A stretch of 64,000 bases of DNA from Bdellovibrionales bacterium (GTDB taxonomy: Bacteria; Bdellovibrionota; Bdellovibrionia; Bdellovibrionales; UBA1609), in NCBI GenBank assembly GCA_027459485.1, contig DAIDIG010000004.1, positions 237,335 to 301,334 of the forward strand. The letters are read 5' to 3'. Numbering within the stretch: the first letter of the stretch is position 1; every line of letters starts with the position of its first letter. A model generated the notes under the pieces. It ran no database searches and was not told the DNA's origin. It worked only from the letters and a program-made list of their open reading frames with translations. Shown in pieces: positions 36,472-46,098 of this stretch. The position numbers were made by a program, and so were the translations under genes.

Positions 36472-36827
36472 TTCGAATCATCTGGGAGAAGAAAGATATT
36501 CTGTCCGTTTGCCGTCGTTGAAATCGGATCGCTACCGTAAAAGCCGGATACGCCGAATTTTTCGAGATTAAAAAGCGTGTCGCGCCGAACGTCAGCGTCT
36601 CGCTTCTCAAGCCCTTGATAGGTTGCATAGCCGGCAATGCCGCCTATCGCGGCCGATATTAGAGCGCTTGTGAGCACGGCTTGACCCTTGTTTTGACTGT
36701 CGTGCAGGGCATTGGCGCCAATGGCACCAACAGCCGCGCCAGTTCCGATACCAAGTAGTGACGACTCCGTCACAGTGGCGCAACCTTGCAGAATACCGAA
36801 AAGTAATAGAAAACAACCCACGCACAT
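36468..36827 (-). CDS. Glycine-zipper lipoprotein
   Basis: 119 residues. Signal peptide with lipobox LQGC, then a glycine-zipper hairpin (LLGIGTGAAVGAIGANAL and AAIGGIAGYATYQG), then a short polar tail. It may be the small outer-membrane lipoprotein (VirB7/TraV-like role) of the secretion system, but sequence similarity alone is not enough to call it. The ATG follows a CCTCCT-complementary site (AGGAGG). Confidence 0.65.
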   Translation of the reverse strand: MCVGCFLLLFGILQGCATVTESSLLGIGTGAAVGAIGANALHDSQNKGQAVLTSALISAAIGGIAGYATYQGLEKRDADVRRDTLFNLEKFGVSGFYGSDPISTTANGQNIFLLPDDSK

Positions 36828-37219
36828 TCGATTAATACATCCTCCTTTTAACTCTTGATTTCACGAGAACTTTGTCTCCAACCAAAGAATAATTTTATTT
36901 ATCAAAATGACTCCTAAATTGATCGTTTCATATGATTGTTACTTCGTATAAAAGCGGTTATAGATGCGCGACCGCAGCTCCATAATACCGACACTCATAT
37001 CTGGATTACTTCGCTTATATTTATCAACTCAATGCTAAAGACTTGTACGCACTATCTCTTGTTTGACGATTTAACGACCGTAAATATCATCATCATTAAA
37101 CATACTTTCAAAAACTCGATATTCTTCTGACTCCCCCGGAAAATCAAAAATAGTGTCCAGTAGTTTCAATTACTTGCGAAGCTCTGGCCCCAACTCCAGT
37201 TGGGGCCTAGTTGGGGCCG
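36828..37219. other. Non-coding gap beside the relaxase; candidate oriT
   Basis: This AT-rich 392-base stretch has no credible gene. At its relaxase-proximal end lies an exact inverted repeat, GGCCCCAACT / AGTTGGGGCC (37186-37195 and 37198-37207), followed at once by a further TAGTTGGGGCC (37208-37218). An inverted repeat plus an adjacent direct repeat next to a relaxase gene is the kind of layout found in transfer origins. It could equally be the terminator of the transfer operon. Confidence 0.35.
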
Positions 37220-37969
37220 CTATCGGAGAAGAAATGTGGCATTTTTTCGATTTGTAAACGGCAGAGGTGATGCACCACTTCGAACAACATCCATCGTGCA
37301 TGTGTAGATTTTGGGTTCAAACTGGGATTCGAATTCAGAGTCGACTCTACGGATAGATTTCTCAATTCTGGCGTCACCGCAAACATATAATGCCGCGACG
37401 ATATCGTGTGAAAAGTAATACTCCGTAAGTTTTTTGCCATACCGGACGCCGCTCTTTTCAGATGCCTCAAATTCAAGGGCCAAGCGAAACGATTTTTCCT
37501 GGCCCCTCAGTACCAAGACTGCATCCGAGTTAACAGTGCCAAACGGCCCATACTCCAAAGAAGTAGTCAGTTCTCCGCAAGCTTGGAGCATATTTTCTGA
37601 TATGTAATCTTCAAACATAGCCGATTTTTCTAGCCGCGTTCGAATATCAGTCAGGGCAACGTCATGCAAATAGGAGTCGCTTTTGAAGTAAGCTTGCGTT
37701 ATTTCAAATCGATAATCTTTGCGAACTACGTTGAATCCTTTTTCGGTTAGACCATATATCAGTTCAAGTGAGCCGCCGCTAGGTATGCCGATTTTTGACA
37801 GATATCCATCCCGCACAAGCCGCCCCAACCGGTATTGAACGGTTGGCCGTTTTGTCGACTCGAATAATCGGCACCGTATTTGGTCGTAGCTAATGGCCCG
37901 CTGCTCGAACGCAAATTTCATAACCTTCCGGTCGCGCTCGGTAATCTGGACAGGACCCGTGCGCCGCAT
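37220..37969 (-). CDS. Replication-relaxation/MOBC-like relaxase
   Basis: 249 residues. An N-terminal winged helix (RDRKVMKFAFEQRAISYDQI ... TVQYRLGRLVRDGYLSKIG) is followed by a restriction-endonuclease-like core with VNSDAVLVL and, after a strand, LALEFEASEKSGVRYGKKL. The spacing Asp ... Glu-x-Glu-x3-Lys is that of the MOBC relaxases related to pAD1 TraX and CloDF13 MobC, which nick oriT without the usual HUH motif. It directly follows the coupling-protein gene, as in such systems. Assignment is by motif and context. Confidence 0.65.
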   Translation of the reverse strand: MRRTGPVQITERDRKVMKFAFEQRAISYDQIRCRLFESTKRPTVQYRLGRLVRDGYLSKIGIPSGGSLELIYGLTEKGFNVVRKDYRFEITQAYFKSDSYLHDVALTDIRTRLEKSAMFEDYISENMLQACGELTTSLEYGPFGTVNSDAVLVLRGQEKSFRLALEFEASEKSGVRYGKKLTEYYFSHDIVAALYVCGDARIEKSIRRVDSEFESQFEPKIYTCTMDVVRSGASPLPFTNRKNATFLLR

Positions 37970-37970
37970 T

Positions 37971-39476
37971 TTACTTAGCCCGACCCTTCACGGTATTTTT
38001 ACTGAACTCATTCGCGTCTTGAGATTTGGCTGCACTGAGTTCAAGCATTGATTGAAAATTCCAGCTTTTGTCGTCAGAAATCGTTTTCGCTATCGCCTGA
38101 ATTTTTAGCTCCAGTGCCTCTTCCGAAAGAAATGGCGCCTGAACTTCGACAAATTTGTTCCCGCCAGCCCAAACAGCGCGACCTTTGATGTCGGGTAGCG
38201 AATACGCTTTGATATTTCCAAGCGCCGTGGTGGACCCTGCGAGCGTTGACATTTTAAACACCATTCGACCAGATAGATTTTCAAGCGTTTTGGTATCAAG
38301 CGACTCTTTAATAGGTTTTTGAGTGGCGATTACCAAATGAATTGCTGCCGCCCTTGATAATTTCGCAAGTTCATCTGTCAATTCGCGAGCGCGCGCCACG
38401 AGATCAGCTTTGGATTTACTGACCGTCGTTTTACCGAATAAGACCGAGGCTTCATCGATTGCGACCACGATAAGATCCTTTTTATGGATCGATGGCTCAA
38501 TTTTTTTGACGCCTTTTTCTTCCATAAATTGAAAACGCCTTTTCATTTCGTCTCGAACTGCGGTGAGCATTTTTACAGCGCCAACTTCGTCTTTGGCAAT
38601 TCTCACGTTCGGCAAATGGCCGAATTCTTTGAGTTCGACTCCGTGTTTTAGGTCGATCAAGTAAAACTGAATGTGCCGCCACTGACCAAGGCAAACGAGC
38701 AGCTGACATTCAAACACGCTTTTGCCGCCGCCGGACGTGCCGGCAATTAACAAGTGCGGTAGGTCGCGAATGTCTTGCGTTACTGTCCCGTTGACAGAAG
38801 CTCCAACCAAAAATGTAAACGGCGATTTGAGATCCTTTTCCAGGTCTTCATACAAGAACATTTTTCCGAGTTCCCGCTTGCAGAGCGAGATCTCAATAGT
38901 TCTGCGATCAGGCGATGGTTCAATTTGTTCGACCATTTGACCAAATGCATATTCGAGATCGGATTTTTTACCTTCAAATCGATCCACCCCCACACCGATT
39001 GATCGAACAATAACTTTGCAGCGTTCGTCGTCCTTTGGAACGACCGCGAGAATTTTTGGCTGCTCACCCTTTGCGTTGCTCAAGCCAACGGAGTTGAAAT
39101 TATTTTGAAGTTTTCTTCTTTCCACGAACGCTCTCAAGCCAAGTGCGCAAAGACTTGTGTATGTGACACCTGTGAGTAGTACCAAAAAGTGCGACCATTT
39201 TGGCCAGTGTTTTAGCCATGCCGTAAACTTCGCCGTAAATAGATTTGGCCAAATCCAGTGCAGTGCCTTCAAATATGCATAATCGCCATACGTCACTGCA
39301 AATATGAGAAGAACAAGTGACGTTGAAAATATAATGAGTTCGCTCGAACGAAACTTTATCCGCTTAAGACCCGCCCACGCCATTGAACCCGTCAGCGCAA
39401 TGACAATGCCGACAGCGACCACAAACCGTTCAAGACTGTCGTTTTTGGCAACTATACCGTTATTCGGTGGTTTCAT
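37971..39476 (-). CDS. FtsK/SpoIIIE-type coupling protein (T4CP)
   Basis: 501 residues. Three membrane helices occupy about residues 15-120. The motor has Walker A AGTSGGGKSVFE, IDLKHGVELKEF (FtsK-type), Walker B LIVVAIDEASVLF and an ATQKP sensor. It should link the relaxase-DNA complex to the secretion channel. It overlaps the VirB10-like gene at its 5' end and abuts the relaxase gene, so it belongs to the transfer operon. Confidence 0.85.
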   Translation of the reverse strand: MKPPNNGIVAKNDSLERFVVAVGIVIALTGSMAWAGLKRIKFRSSELIIFSTSLVLLIFAVTYGDYAYLKALHWIWPNLFTAKFTAWLKHWPKWSHFLVLLTGVTYTSLCALGLRAFVERRKLQNNFNSVGLSNAKGEQPKILAVVPKDDERCKVIVRSIGVGVDRFEGKKSDLEYAFGQMVEQIEPSPDRRTIEISLCKRELGKMFLYEDLEKDLKSPFTFLVGASVNGTVTQDIRDLPHLLIAGTSGGGKSVFECQLLVCLGQWRHIQFYLIDLKHGVELKEFGHLPNVRIAKDEVGAVKMLTAVRDEMKRRFQFMEEKGVKKIEPSIHKKDLIVVAIDEASVLFGKTTVSKSKADLVARARELTDELAKLSRAAAIHLVIATQKPIKESLDTKTLENLSGRMVFKMSTLAGSTTALGNIKAYSLPDIKGRAVWAGGNKFVEVQAPFLSEEALELKIQAIAKTISDDKSWNFQSMLELSAAKSQDANEFSKNTVKGRAK

Positions 39477-40392
39477 AGTAACTACTCGATAGTGAAATGA
39501 TGAGATCCGATCCGGAGTCGATCGTTACGTAGCTCGGAGTTTGGCCGAGTTTATTTGCCTGCTCATTTGCTTCCATCTGCGCCACATTCGATAGCCCATT
39601 GTAAAAGCCGTTTCTAAGAGTCGCCTTTGGCGTTGGCAAGATCGACTGCCCCAGAGATTCCTTTTGTATCATGACGTCAGACATTCCGCTGATCATCGAA
39701 AGACCGATGACAGATGCCATCCGATCGCCCGTATTGCCGTGATAATTACCAATCACGCCCGGCCGATAATCCTTGGAGCTTAAGGCCCGCGCACTGATTT
39801 TGAATTCATTGCCGTCCGGTAAAAGCCCATGATCGAAATTGATGTAGACGCGATCGCCGTGACCGGGGTAGCTCGACTGCCCGAATAGAATAGTCTGCGG
39901 CGGAAGGCTACCGCCGCCGAATTTGTGAGCGGCGCCATATGGTAGAACAACTTGCACGCCCTCCGGGTAGCGGGTGTCAATGCCCGAAGCGAACTTCCCA
40001 ATAAAATTTGATCCAATCGGTAATTTTTCGTATGACTCGCCAGGAGTAATCACTTGTTTTGCCCGGTAGCGCAGGTGTAACGGCTGAAGCATTGTCCTAG
40101 GCGATTTAGGTGCATGGCTCAATACGCCGCCGACTTTAGCAACTGTAGCAGCCAGTTGCGCGGCATTGGTTCCGGCGCCTTTTTGAATCAACGACACGTT
40201 ACTCTGCCTAATCGCGGTCGCAACGGGTGACTTTCGAATCGAAGGCAGAAGTGAGATAACAATACCGAGAACGGTCAATGCAAACGCCGCAAGGATCGTA
40301 TGTTTTCGGTTCAATACTTTTTTGCCGCCCTCATTGCTAAAGAAAAAATCCCGACTACGCTCACGAATATTTATTTTCAAAAATACCGCCAA
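39460..40392 (-). CDS. VirB10/TrbI/TraB-like channel protein
   Basis: 310 residues from a TTG; the exact start is uncertain. One membrane helix near residues 30-50 (ILAAFALTVLGIVISLL), a short periplasmic linker, then the VirB10 beta-barrel domain: LPIGSNFIGKFASG, LPPQTILFGQSSY, RVYINFDHGLLPDG and GVIGNYHGNTGDR. VirB10 spans the envelope and signals ATP use to the outer gate. Both ends overlap neighbours. Confidence 0.75.
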   Translation of the reverse strand: MAVFLKINIRERSRDFFFSNEGGKKVLNRKHTILAAFALTVLGIVISLLPSIRKSPVATAIRQSNVSLIQKGAGTNAAQLAATVAKVGGVLSHAPKSPRTMLQPLHLRYRAKQVITPGESYEKLPIGSNFIGKFASGIDTRYPEGVQVVLPYGAAHKFGGGSLPPQTILFGQSSYPGHGDRVYINFDHGLLPDGNEFKISARALSSKDYRPGVIGNYHGNTGDRMASVIGLSMISGMSDVMIQKESLGQSILPTPKATLRNGFYNGLSNVAQMEANEQANKLGQTPSYVTIDSGSDLIISLSSSYYETTE

Positions 40393-41102
40393 GGGATAAT
40401 TCGCTCCGCGAACGTATTCATGAAGCGCAACTTGAGCGTGAGGTTCGTCCTTTGCTTTCTTGTAAACAGCAGTCGAACTCGCGCCGACTGCCCATGCTGT
40501 ACGATGCCGCTTTGAACGACAAACTCTTGAAGCGGTAACCGATTTGAGTGATAGTTGAGATCAACTTGAAGACCCGACAGCGATACCGCATTCGTCGAGA
40601 TGTTCCTAACGGTGAGGTCTATGAGGTAAAAGGATCGGCCACGAAACTGCTCGATCCGATCAACCTTTACGCCGAGCAGGTGACCCACACGAAATGCGAC
40701 ATGGGGGTTAGAAACTACATGAATCGGCGAAACCAAAATGGCCGGCTTCATAGGGTCCGATGAATTTTTGTCCTCCCAATACACATGGACAAGATCGTCA
40801 TATCTCTCACTCGATGGACGTAGTAAAAATCCATAAGTGTGTTTTGCACTATACACAAATAAGTTTGTTGCGACGGCACCGCGCGGTTGTACGGCGATGT
40901 CTTTGTCTGTGAACTCGATGCCGTAATAATTCGAATTACCGATAACCACTTTTTTTGGTTTTTCTTGAAACCTCAATACGGTCGAACGGCCCATTCGTAA
41001 ATAGATCGGGATCATTTTTGACCCGTTTGCTTCGACAGTTCGCACATTACCGGCATACGCATGGCATCCGAGAAATAATGCCAACCAAATTAGCCACCGC
41101 AA
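40377..41102 (-). CDS. VirB9/TraK-like secreted channel protein
   Basis: 241 residues. A Sec signal (MRWLIWLALFLGCHAYA) precedes a beta-rich domain, IPIYLRMGRSTVLRF ... AVQPRGAVATNLFVYS, that matches the N-terminal part of TraK/VirB9 proteins. The second half has a further beta domain ending IPWRYF. Position between VirB8- and VirB10-like genes supports the call. Confidence 0.65.
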   Translation of the reverse strand: MRWLIWLALFLGCHAYAGNVRTVEANGSKMIPIYLRMGRSTVLRFQEKPKKVVIGNSNYYGIEFTDKDIAVQPRGAVATNLFVYSAKHTYGFLLRPSSERYDDLVHVYWEDKNSSDPMKPAILVSPIHVVSNPHVAFRVGHLLGVKVDRIEQFRGRSFYLIDLTVRNISTNAVSLSGLQVDLNYHSNRLPLQEFVVQSGIVQHGQSARVRLLFTRKQRTNLTLKLRFMNTFAERIIPWRYF

Positions 41103-41699
41103 TTATTTTCCTTGGTAAACAATTTCGCCGGCTACGTAAAGACCGAGAGGATTCCACTGAGTGCGATCGCCTTGTACGAGTTGAAATGACACTTGAGTGG
41201 GGACGACAAGCGGAACATTATCAACTCTCAATACAACATCAAACGTTGCAACCGTACTATCTTTTGTGATTTGAATGCCAAGTCCGGCCACACTTTGTTT
41301 AACCTTCTTACCCATAAAATCCTTGTCTTTTTCTTGACTGAGTTCGGCGATTTCTTGGGCACGGAAATTATCCGTCACAAGCGGTGCAATATCTTCGCCG
41401 ATGTGATTCGGGTCGAGTGTATCCCACTGGTATGCAAGTCCCACATACTCTTCAACAAAACGTTTTATGTTGTCTTCACCGAGCGGAACCGGCCGTCTAG
41501 TACCTTGAACAAATGTGTAATCGGCGCCTTGCTGAATCGCGACAATGGGATTTCGATTTGACAGCGTCAGACATAAGATAACGAGGAGCGCGCACAAACC
41601 CGCGACGGCTGCTCCTCCCACTTTGTACAGAAATAAAATTCGATTGAGAGCCACCCATTGGTTAATGGGTTTGCCATTTTCAATTGCTTTGAGTAACAA
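41103..41699 (-). CDS. VirB8/TraE-like inner-membrane protein
   Basis: 198 residues. A short cytoplasmic head, one membrane helix (about 30-50, VGGAAVAGLCALLVILCLTL) and a periplasmic domain with the NTF2-like pattern of VirB8/TraE. Size and topology match F-type TraE. It lies in order between the VirB6-like and VirB9-like genes with overlaps of one or two bases. Confidence 0.65.
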   Translation of the reverse strand: MLLKAIENGKPINQWVALNRILFLYKVGGAAVAGLCALLVILCLTLSNRNPIVAIQQGADYTFVQGTRRPVPLGEDNIKRFVEEYVGLAYQWDTLDPNHIGEDIAPLVTDNFRAQEIAELSQEKDKDFMGKKVKQSVAGLGIQITKDSTVATFDVVLRVDNVPLVVPTQVSFQLVQGDRTQWNPLGLYVAGEIVYQGK

Positions 41700-41700
41700 A

Positions 41701-42648
41701 TTATCTCCTTCTTTTGTTTATATTCTTAGCTTCTTGAGGTAGCCCGACTTGGGAGTACCAGTTTGAAAAATTCCTGACATGTGGCTTCATTCGGTCAGCC
41801 ATGATCTGTGCGCGTCCACTGATGGGGTTAGTCAAAGGTTTAGCCGCAAAGTTCGATGCTGCAAGAGTCCCACCCACGGCCTTTCGACCCAAAACCCTTG
41901 ATGAAAGCATCGCCGCCTTCGTCGCCATGAGTCCGGGTGCAGCCGCAAGGCCAGCCGCCGCCGATTGCAATCCATCGCCCAAAAGGGATTTTGCAAAAAG
42001 AGGAATGAGAAGCATCGAAACACCAATCAGTAAGTTCATCACCATCGACAAAATGTAATCGTCAACGCCTGCGACCTTTGGATTCATCGCAAGCTTTAAT
42101 AAAAGTGCGCCGAGCAGCGTCCACAACACTTTCCAGGTGGCAACACTTACGAGGCCCCTATATAAATTGCCCGTGATTCGAGCCGTGGACTTGGGCACGT
42201 AGCAAAGAATCATAAGCGGTGCACACACAAACAATATCGCCCAAACGAAATTCATGAGCGTAATTGACGCGAAAAATCCGATATAGGCGATGAGATAGGC
42301 GCCGATTGCAAAAATATAAATAACGCTTGCTCTAAGATCAAATAGGCTACCTGACTTACCCTGTGAGTTCGGGCCAAGGTGCTTGATTGCGGTCCATAAA
42401 GCGTGCGTGTGGTCGATGTGTGCCGTTATTTGATCACCCAGCATACCGATCGTGTTAACTACAGTCGCAAAAGAAACGAGAAGCAGGATCGAAATAACCG
42501 TTCGCTTGAGTATATCGTTGACATTGGGCGAGCTTTTTAAGATTTCAAAAACTATCAAAAGCGTGACCACAGCCGGGAGCAGTATCCAATAAACTTGAAC
42601 CATCTCGCCGTGGAGACTTTTCGCATATACGAATAAATTTTCAAACAT
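41701..42648 (-). CDS. VirB6/TrbL-like polytopic membrane protein
   Basis: 315 residues with about six membrane helices in the first 225, including the VirB6/TrbL-like central segment ILFVCAPLMILCYVPKSTAR, and a basic cytoplasmic tail ending NKRRR. It would form the inner-membrane channel. It starts two bases after the VirB5/TrbJ-like gene. Confidence 0.7.
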   Translation of the reverse strand: MFENLFVYAKSLHGEMVQVYWILLPAVVTLLIVFEILKSSPNVNDILKRTVISILLLVSFATVVNTIGMLGDQITAHIDHTHALWTAIKHLGPNSQGKSGSLFDLRASVIYIFAIGAYLIAYIGFFASITLMNFVWAILFVCAPLMILCYVPKSTARITGNLYRGLVSVATWKVLWTLLGALLLKLAMNPKVAGVDDYILSMVMNLLIGVSMLLIPLFAKSLLGDGLQSAAAGLAAAPGLMATKAAMLSSRVLGRKAVGGTLAASNFAAKPLTNPISGRAQIMADRMKPHVRNFSNWYSQVGLPQEAKNINKRRR

Positions 42649-42650
42649 TT

Positions 42651-43337
42651 CTAAAATCTCGATAAGCTTGTATCAAGCTTGAAATTCTGAAATCCACCGT
42701 CGAGATCGCGATCCACTTTTTGAAAATCAGTTACCTGATCCTTGTCGGCTTTGTTATTCATGGCCAGCTGTTCGCTCTCAAGTTTCAGCATTTGAGTATT
42801 GAGGCGAATAAGCTGGCTGAGACTTCGCAAAATCTCAGCACTCGTTTCTGCCTGCATCCGAGCGGCACCCTTGGGCGAAGCCTGGCGGGCTTGTACCAGT
42901 ATCTTTATCGAATTTGCTTCTTGTTCCGACGAATACTGCTTAAATGAGTCGACCATGCGTAGTGACTCAGCGACACTTTGATCGTTAAGAAGCTCTAATG
43001 CCGCAGCTCTACTCTTCGGCACTCGACCATAAATCGACGAGATCATGTCAACGGCTTGTTTGAAATTTTGTAGATCAGCCAATATTCGATCATCATGCAC
43101 TGGAAGAGTCGAGAGAAGTCCGATCGAATTTTCGAGACCGGAATTTATAACGTGCATGTAATCGGACATGTCACGCCCTTGCTGGACCATTGTTTCGAAT
43201 TCCTGGTAGTCTTGGATATTCTGAGCCAGTATCTTTAATAAGATCGGAATGTCACCTCCGAAGAAATCCGCCCTGGCGGGCGAACTTATGAATAATAGCG
43301 TAAACGCTGTAACTGCCGTCCAGCGAAGTACTTTAAT
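42651..43337 (-). CDS. VirB5/TrbJ-like periplasmic protein, apparent AUU start
   Basis: The ORF track gives 179 residues from an internal ATG at 43190. The frame is open further upstream and encodes a clear Sec signal, KVLRWTAVTAFTLLFISSP ending ARA, then DFFGGDIPILLKILAQNIQ, which is the conserved TrbJ-type beginning of the mature protein. No ATG, GTG or TTG exists there. An AAAGGAGG ribosome site sits four bases before ATT at 43337, so ATT is the likely start, giving 228 residues. The rest is helical and Gln/Glu-rich, as in VirB5/TrbJ minor pilus proteins. Confidence 0.75.
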   Translation of the reverse strand: MKVLRWTAVTAFTLLFISSPARADFFGGDIPILLKILAQNIQDYQEFETMVQQGRDMSDYMHVINSGLENSIGLLSTLPVHDDRILADLQNFKQAVDMISSIYGRVPKSRAAALELLNDQSVAESLRMVDSFKQYSSEQEANSIKILVQARQASPKGAARMQAETSAEILRSLSQLIRLNTQMLKLESEQLAMNNKADKDQVTDFQKVDRDLDGGFQNFKLDTSLSRF

Positions 43338-43361
43338 ACGACCTCCTTTGAAACGGTTCGA

Positions 43362-45803
43362 TTATGCGCTCTTCTTCTGTTCATCTTTTTCACTCGCCAG
43401 TTTTTTTAGAATCTCGATTTTTTTCAGCTCCGGATGCCTTCTTTCAAGCTCTTGAATTCGCGCTTTATCGCCGGCGTCGCTGGTGCAGATCCAGTATGAA
43501 AGTGGCTCGGAGGTCAACCGTAAAACTATTTGATTTTCATCCTGTAGAAAAAAGAATTCACTATACGCACCTTTTACGACTTCTAAACTCTTTATCGCTT
43601 CAACCTGCGCGTCGGTGAAATCAAATGTTTCTTGAAAATCCTTCCAGTCAATTTTTCGTTGCTTTAGAATAATGACGCTTGTCGAGTTTGGCATAAGCGC
43701 GTCGCGGATCTCGGGATCAGCCAAAAAATCGCGATAGTTCTGGCTAATGCACCAAATACCGGCGTTGTACTTTCGCCACGTTCTGTAGCAAGTAATAACA
43801 AACTGCTTTGATAGCTCGCCGCTTTTAAAAAACCGCTCGGCCTCGTCACAAATGAGTAGATATGGTCGCGCGAGATCCGATGCCGCTGCATCCTGAATGT
43901 ACGATGTCAAAAGTAATAGCAAAATGTCTTTAAGGTCCGGATGGTTCGTGAGTCCATTTACCTCGATGGTGACAAGATCCTTTGATAAATTGATTGTACT
44001 TGGTCCATCGAGCATTCGACCGTAAGCCGTTTCACCACACCACGAAAATAATATCTGCGCGAATTTTTGCATTTCTGGATCGTTATGCTTTTCTAGTGCG
44101 GTTTTCAGATCCGACAGAAATGGAACACGCGCGGCCGACCCTTTGTATACGGCAAAAATCGCTTCTTCGAGCATGGCCTTTTCACGTTTTCCTAAAGATT
44201 TTTGGTTCGGGTCTTTAAGAATAAGTTCTAAAATTGCGAGTATCAATTTAACCCGCGCCGGAGATGGCGTGGCTTCGCCGTCTGGAAGATCAAACACATT
44301 AATCCGAATGCCGCTTTCTAAGTTCAAGTCGACAAATTCGCCGTCTAATACTTCGAGCAATTTTTGCGAACTTGCGCCATTATCGATCCAAAAAAGCCGG
44401 GGCGTCGGTTTTTGACCGTAAAACATGAGCATCAGCTGCGAGATCGTGAAGCTCTTGCCGCTGCCTGTTCCGCCGAAAATCAGACCGTTCCACGCGGGCA
44501 ATTCCTGCGCAAACGGTGAAAACGAAAATAGACCGCCGTCACGGTTTGGGATGAGGCACACTGGGCTTTGGTTCCCGCGCCAGTTACCATAGAGCGGGAG
44601 AAGATGTGCAACATTACTACTCTTCATTTTGTAGTGGCGAAGGCCGCTACACGCACCGGGTAGGGCGTCGATAAAAACGTCAAAACCTGGCAGCGTTTCT
44701 ACGATCCCTTCAGATTGACCCATCTGTCGAAACGCTTTTAGAACTTCGTCCGATTTCTCTTCGAGCTCCTCTTGCGATTTAGCCCAAATGATTACGGTAA
44801 AATCCATCGATACGAGTCGCTCACTTCCGTCGAGTAATTCACGTAGCAAGGATTCGATATCGTTTAGTTTTGACTCGCTTTCGAGGTCAGAAACATTTTC
44901 TGATCCGCCGGCCATCGAATTGGCCACGCGACGCTTGAGTTCTAGGCGCTGCCGTTCGCGTATTTGATCCAAAATTTTTATATTCTGGCTCATCCAAAAG
45001 TGAAACGGTAACGACAAAGTCAAATTGTTAATTATAGAGCTATATGTCGAACCTTCAGGAAGCGTTTTCAAGGTGACTGTGCGGAAAAAATAATCGCCAA
45101 CTCGCAAATGACCACGATGGACTTCAATATCTGAAAGTGTCAACTGTTCAATTATTGACGGAGCGAGTGGGTCCCCGGATTCACGCATCGACGGTAATGG
45201 GTAGTGTTCTGCGCGATCAAGGTTTAGGTATTGAAATACAAGACTAAACCACTCCTCGGGCTCAAGTTTTGCCGGCTTTAGCCCCGAATGTATCAGCGAA
45301 GATTCAATTTGCTTTAACGCTCGATCGAATTTTTCTCTATGAGCTGTATATTCTGACTCTGCAATGGGTTCGTATTTTTTTTGCGACTCCCAAAAACGGC
45401 GCTTTTTATAAGAATATGGTTTGCTTCGAATAAAAAGATAGAATTCCGGCACGAAGTAATTTTTTTGCGCTTCATTTCTCTTTAGAAACGATATCCGAGC
45501 CTCGGCAATTGGCCGATAAATCTCTGGGGCTTCACTTGAAATCGCTGCATGTTCGGTGAGCAGGGCGCTTACATTTGGGGTCACGCGATAAAAGATCTGA
45601 AGCTTGAGCCCTTCTTCCGTACCAATTAACAGATTTTCGACTTTTCTTGTAAAGGTATTGATTTCGTCGGGTGTGCGGCACGAAATATCGACTCCTGTTA
45701 GCCGAAATGCACCGCCAAGTGAGCCGTCAGAATACACCATTAAATCTTGATCGAAGTGCCAAAACGGCAGGCGATCCGCGAGACCCGCAATATTATTTTT
45801 CAT
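43362..45803 (-). CDS. VirB4/TraC-family secretion ATPase
   Basis: 813 residues from the ATG at 45803; an ATG at 45854 would overlap the VirB3-like gene further. The N-terminal domain (about 1-400) opens LADRLPFWHFDQDLMVYSDG as in TraC-type proteins. The C-terminal motor has Walker A GGTGSGKSFTIS, Walker B LLICDEAERFF and a late CISQNY sensor. It powers pilus and channel assembly at the inner membrane. It is the largest gene in the transfer operon and marks the locus as type IV secretion. Confidence 0.9.
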   Translation of the reverse strand: MKNNIAGLADRLPFWHFDQDLMVYSDGSLGGAFRLTGVDISCRTPDEINTFTRKVENLLIGTEEGLKLQIFYRVTPNVSALLTEHAAISSEAPEIYRPIAEARISFLKRNEAQKNYFVPEFYLFIRSKPYSYKKRRFWESQKKYEPIAESEYTAHREKFDRALKQIESSLIHSGLKPAKLEPEEWFSLVFQYLNLDRAEHYPLPSMRESGDPLAPSIIEQLTLSDIEVHRGHLRVGDYFFRTVTLKTLPEGSTYSSIINNLTLSLPFHFWMSQNIKILDQIRERQRLELKRRVANSMAGGSENVSDLESESKLNDIESLLRELLDGSERLVSMDFTVIIWAKSQEELEEKSDEVLKAFRQMGQSEGIVETLPGFDVFIDALPGACSGLRHYKMKSSNVAHLLPLYGNWRGNQSPVCLIPNRDGGLFSFSPFAQELPAWNGLIFGGTGSGKSFTISQLMLMFYGQKPTPRLFWIDNGASSQKLLEVLDGEFVDLNLESGIRINVFDLPDGEATPSPARVKLILAILELILKDPNQKSLGKREKAMLEEAIFAVYKGSAARVPFLSDLKTALEKHNDPEMQKFAQILFSWCGETAYGRMLDGPSTINLSKDLVTIEVNGLTNHPDLKDILLLLLTSYIQDAAASDLARPYLLICDEAERFFKSGELSKQFVITCYRTWRKYNAGIWCISQNYRDFLADPEIRDALMPNSTSVIILKQRKIDWKDFQETFDFTDAQVEAIKSLEVVKGAYSEFFFLQDENQIVLRLTSEPLSYWICTSDAGDKARIQELERRHPELKKIEILKKLASEKDEQKKSA

Positions 45804-46098
45804 AGATATTGGTTCGTAGCCTTTCTTGAAATTCAGGTTGCGCGCCTGCGGCATAATGGCCCGGCGTTAAGTAAAATCGCAACAGGTGGAGTAAAAATCC
45901 ATCAGGTTTATTGCGCTTTCCTAGATATAGTACGAGCAGCATCGCAACTGGCACACATACGACAATCGGTAAAGGTAGGTGAAGAACATTGAGAATCGAG
46001 AGAGCAATCAAAGCCGCGATGAGATCGAGGGCCTCCATGCCCCCGATCTTCACTCTAACGTCAAGCCCACGGTGAACTGCGGACCTATTCAACTCCAC
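45793..46098 (-). CDS. VirB3/TraL-like membrane protein
   Basis: 101 residues with two adjacent membrane helices (about 22-60), then a segment with RFYLTPGHYAAGAQPEF typical of the end of TraL/VirB3-like proteins before VirB4. It starts right after the pilin gene and overlaps VirB4, the standard B2-B3-B4 order. Confidence 0.7.
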   Translation of the reverse strand: MELNRSAVHRGLDVRVKIGGMEALDLIAALIALSILNVLHLPLPIVVCVPVAMLLVLYLGKRNKPDGFLLHLLRFYLTPGHYAAGAQPEFQERLRTNIYEK

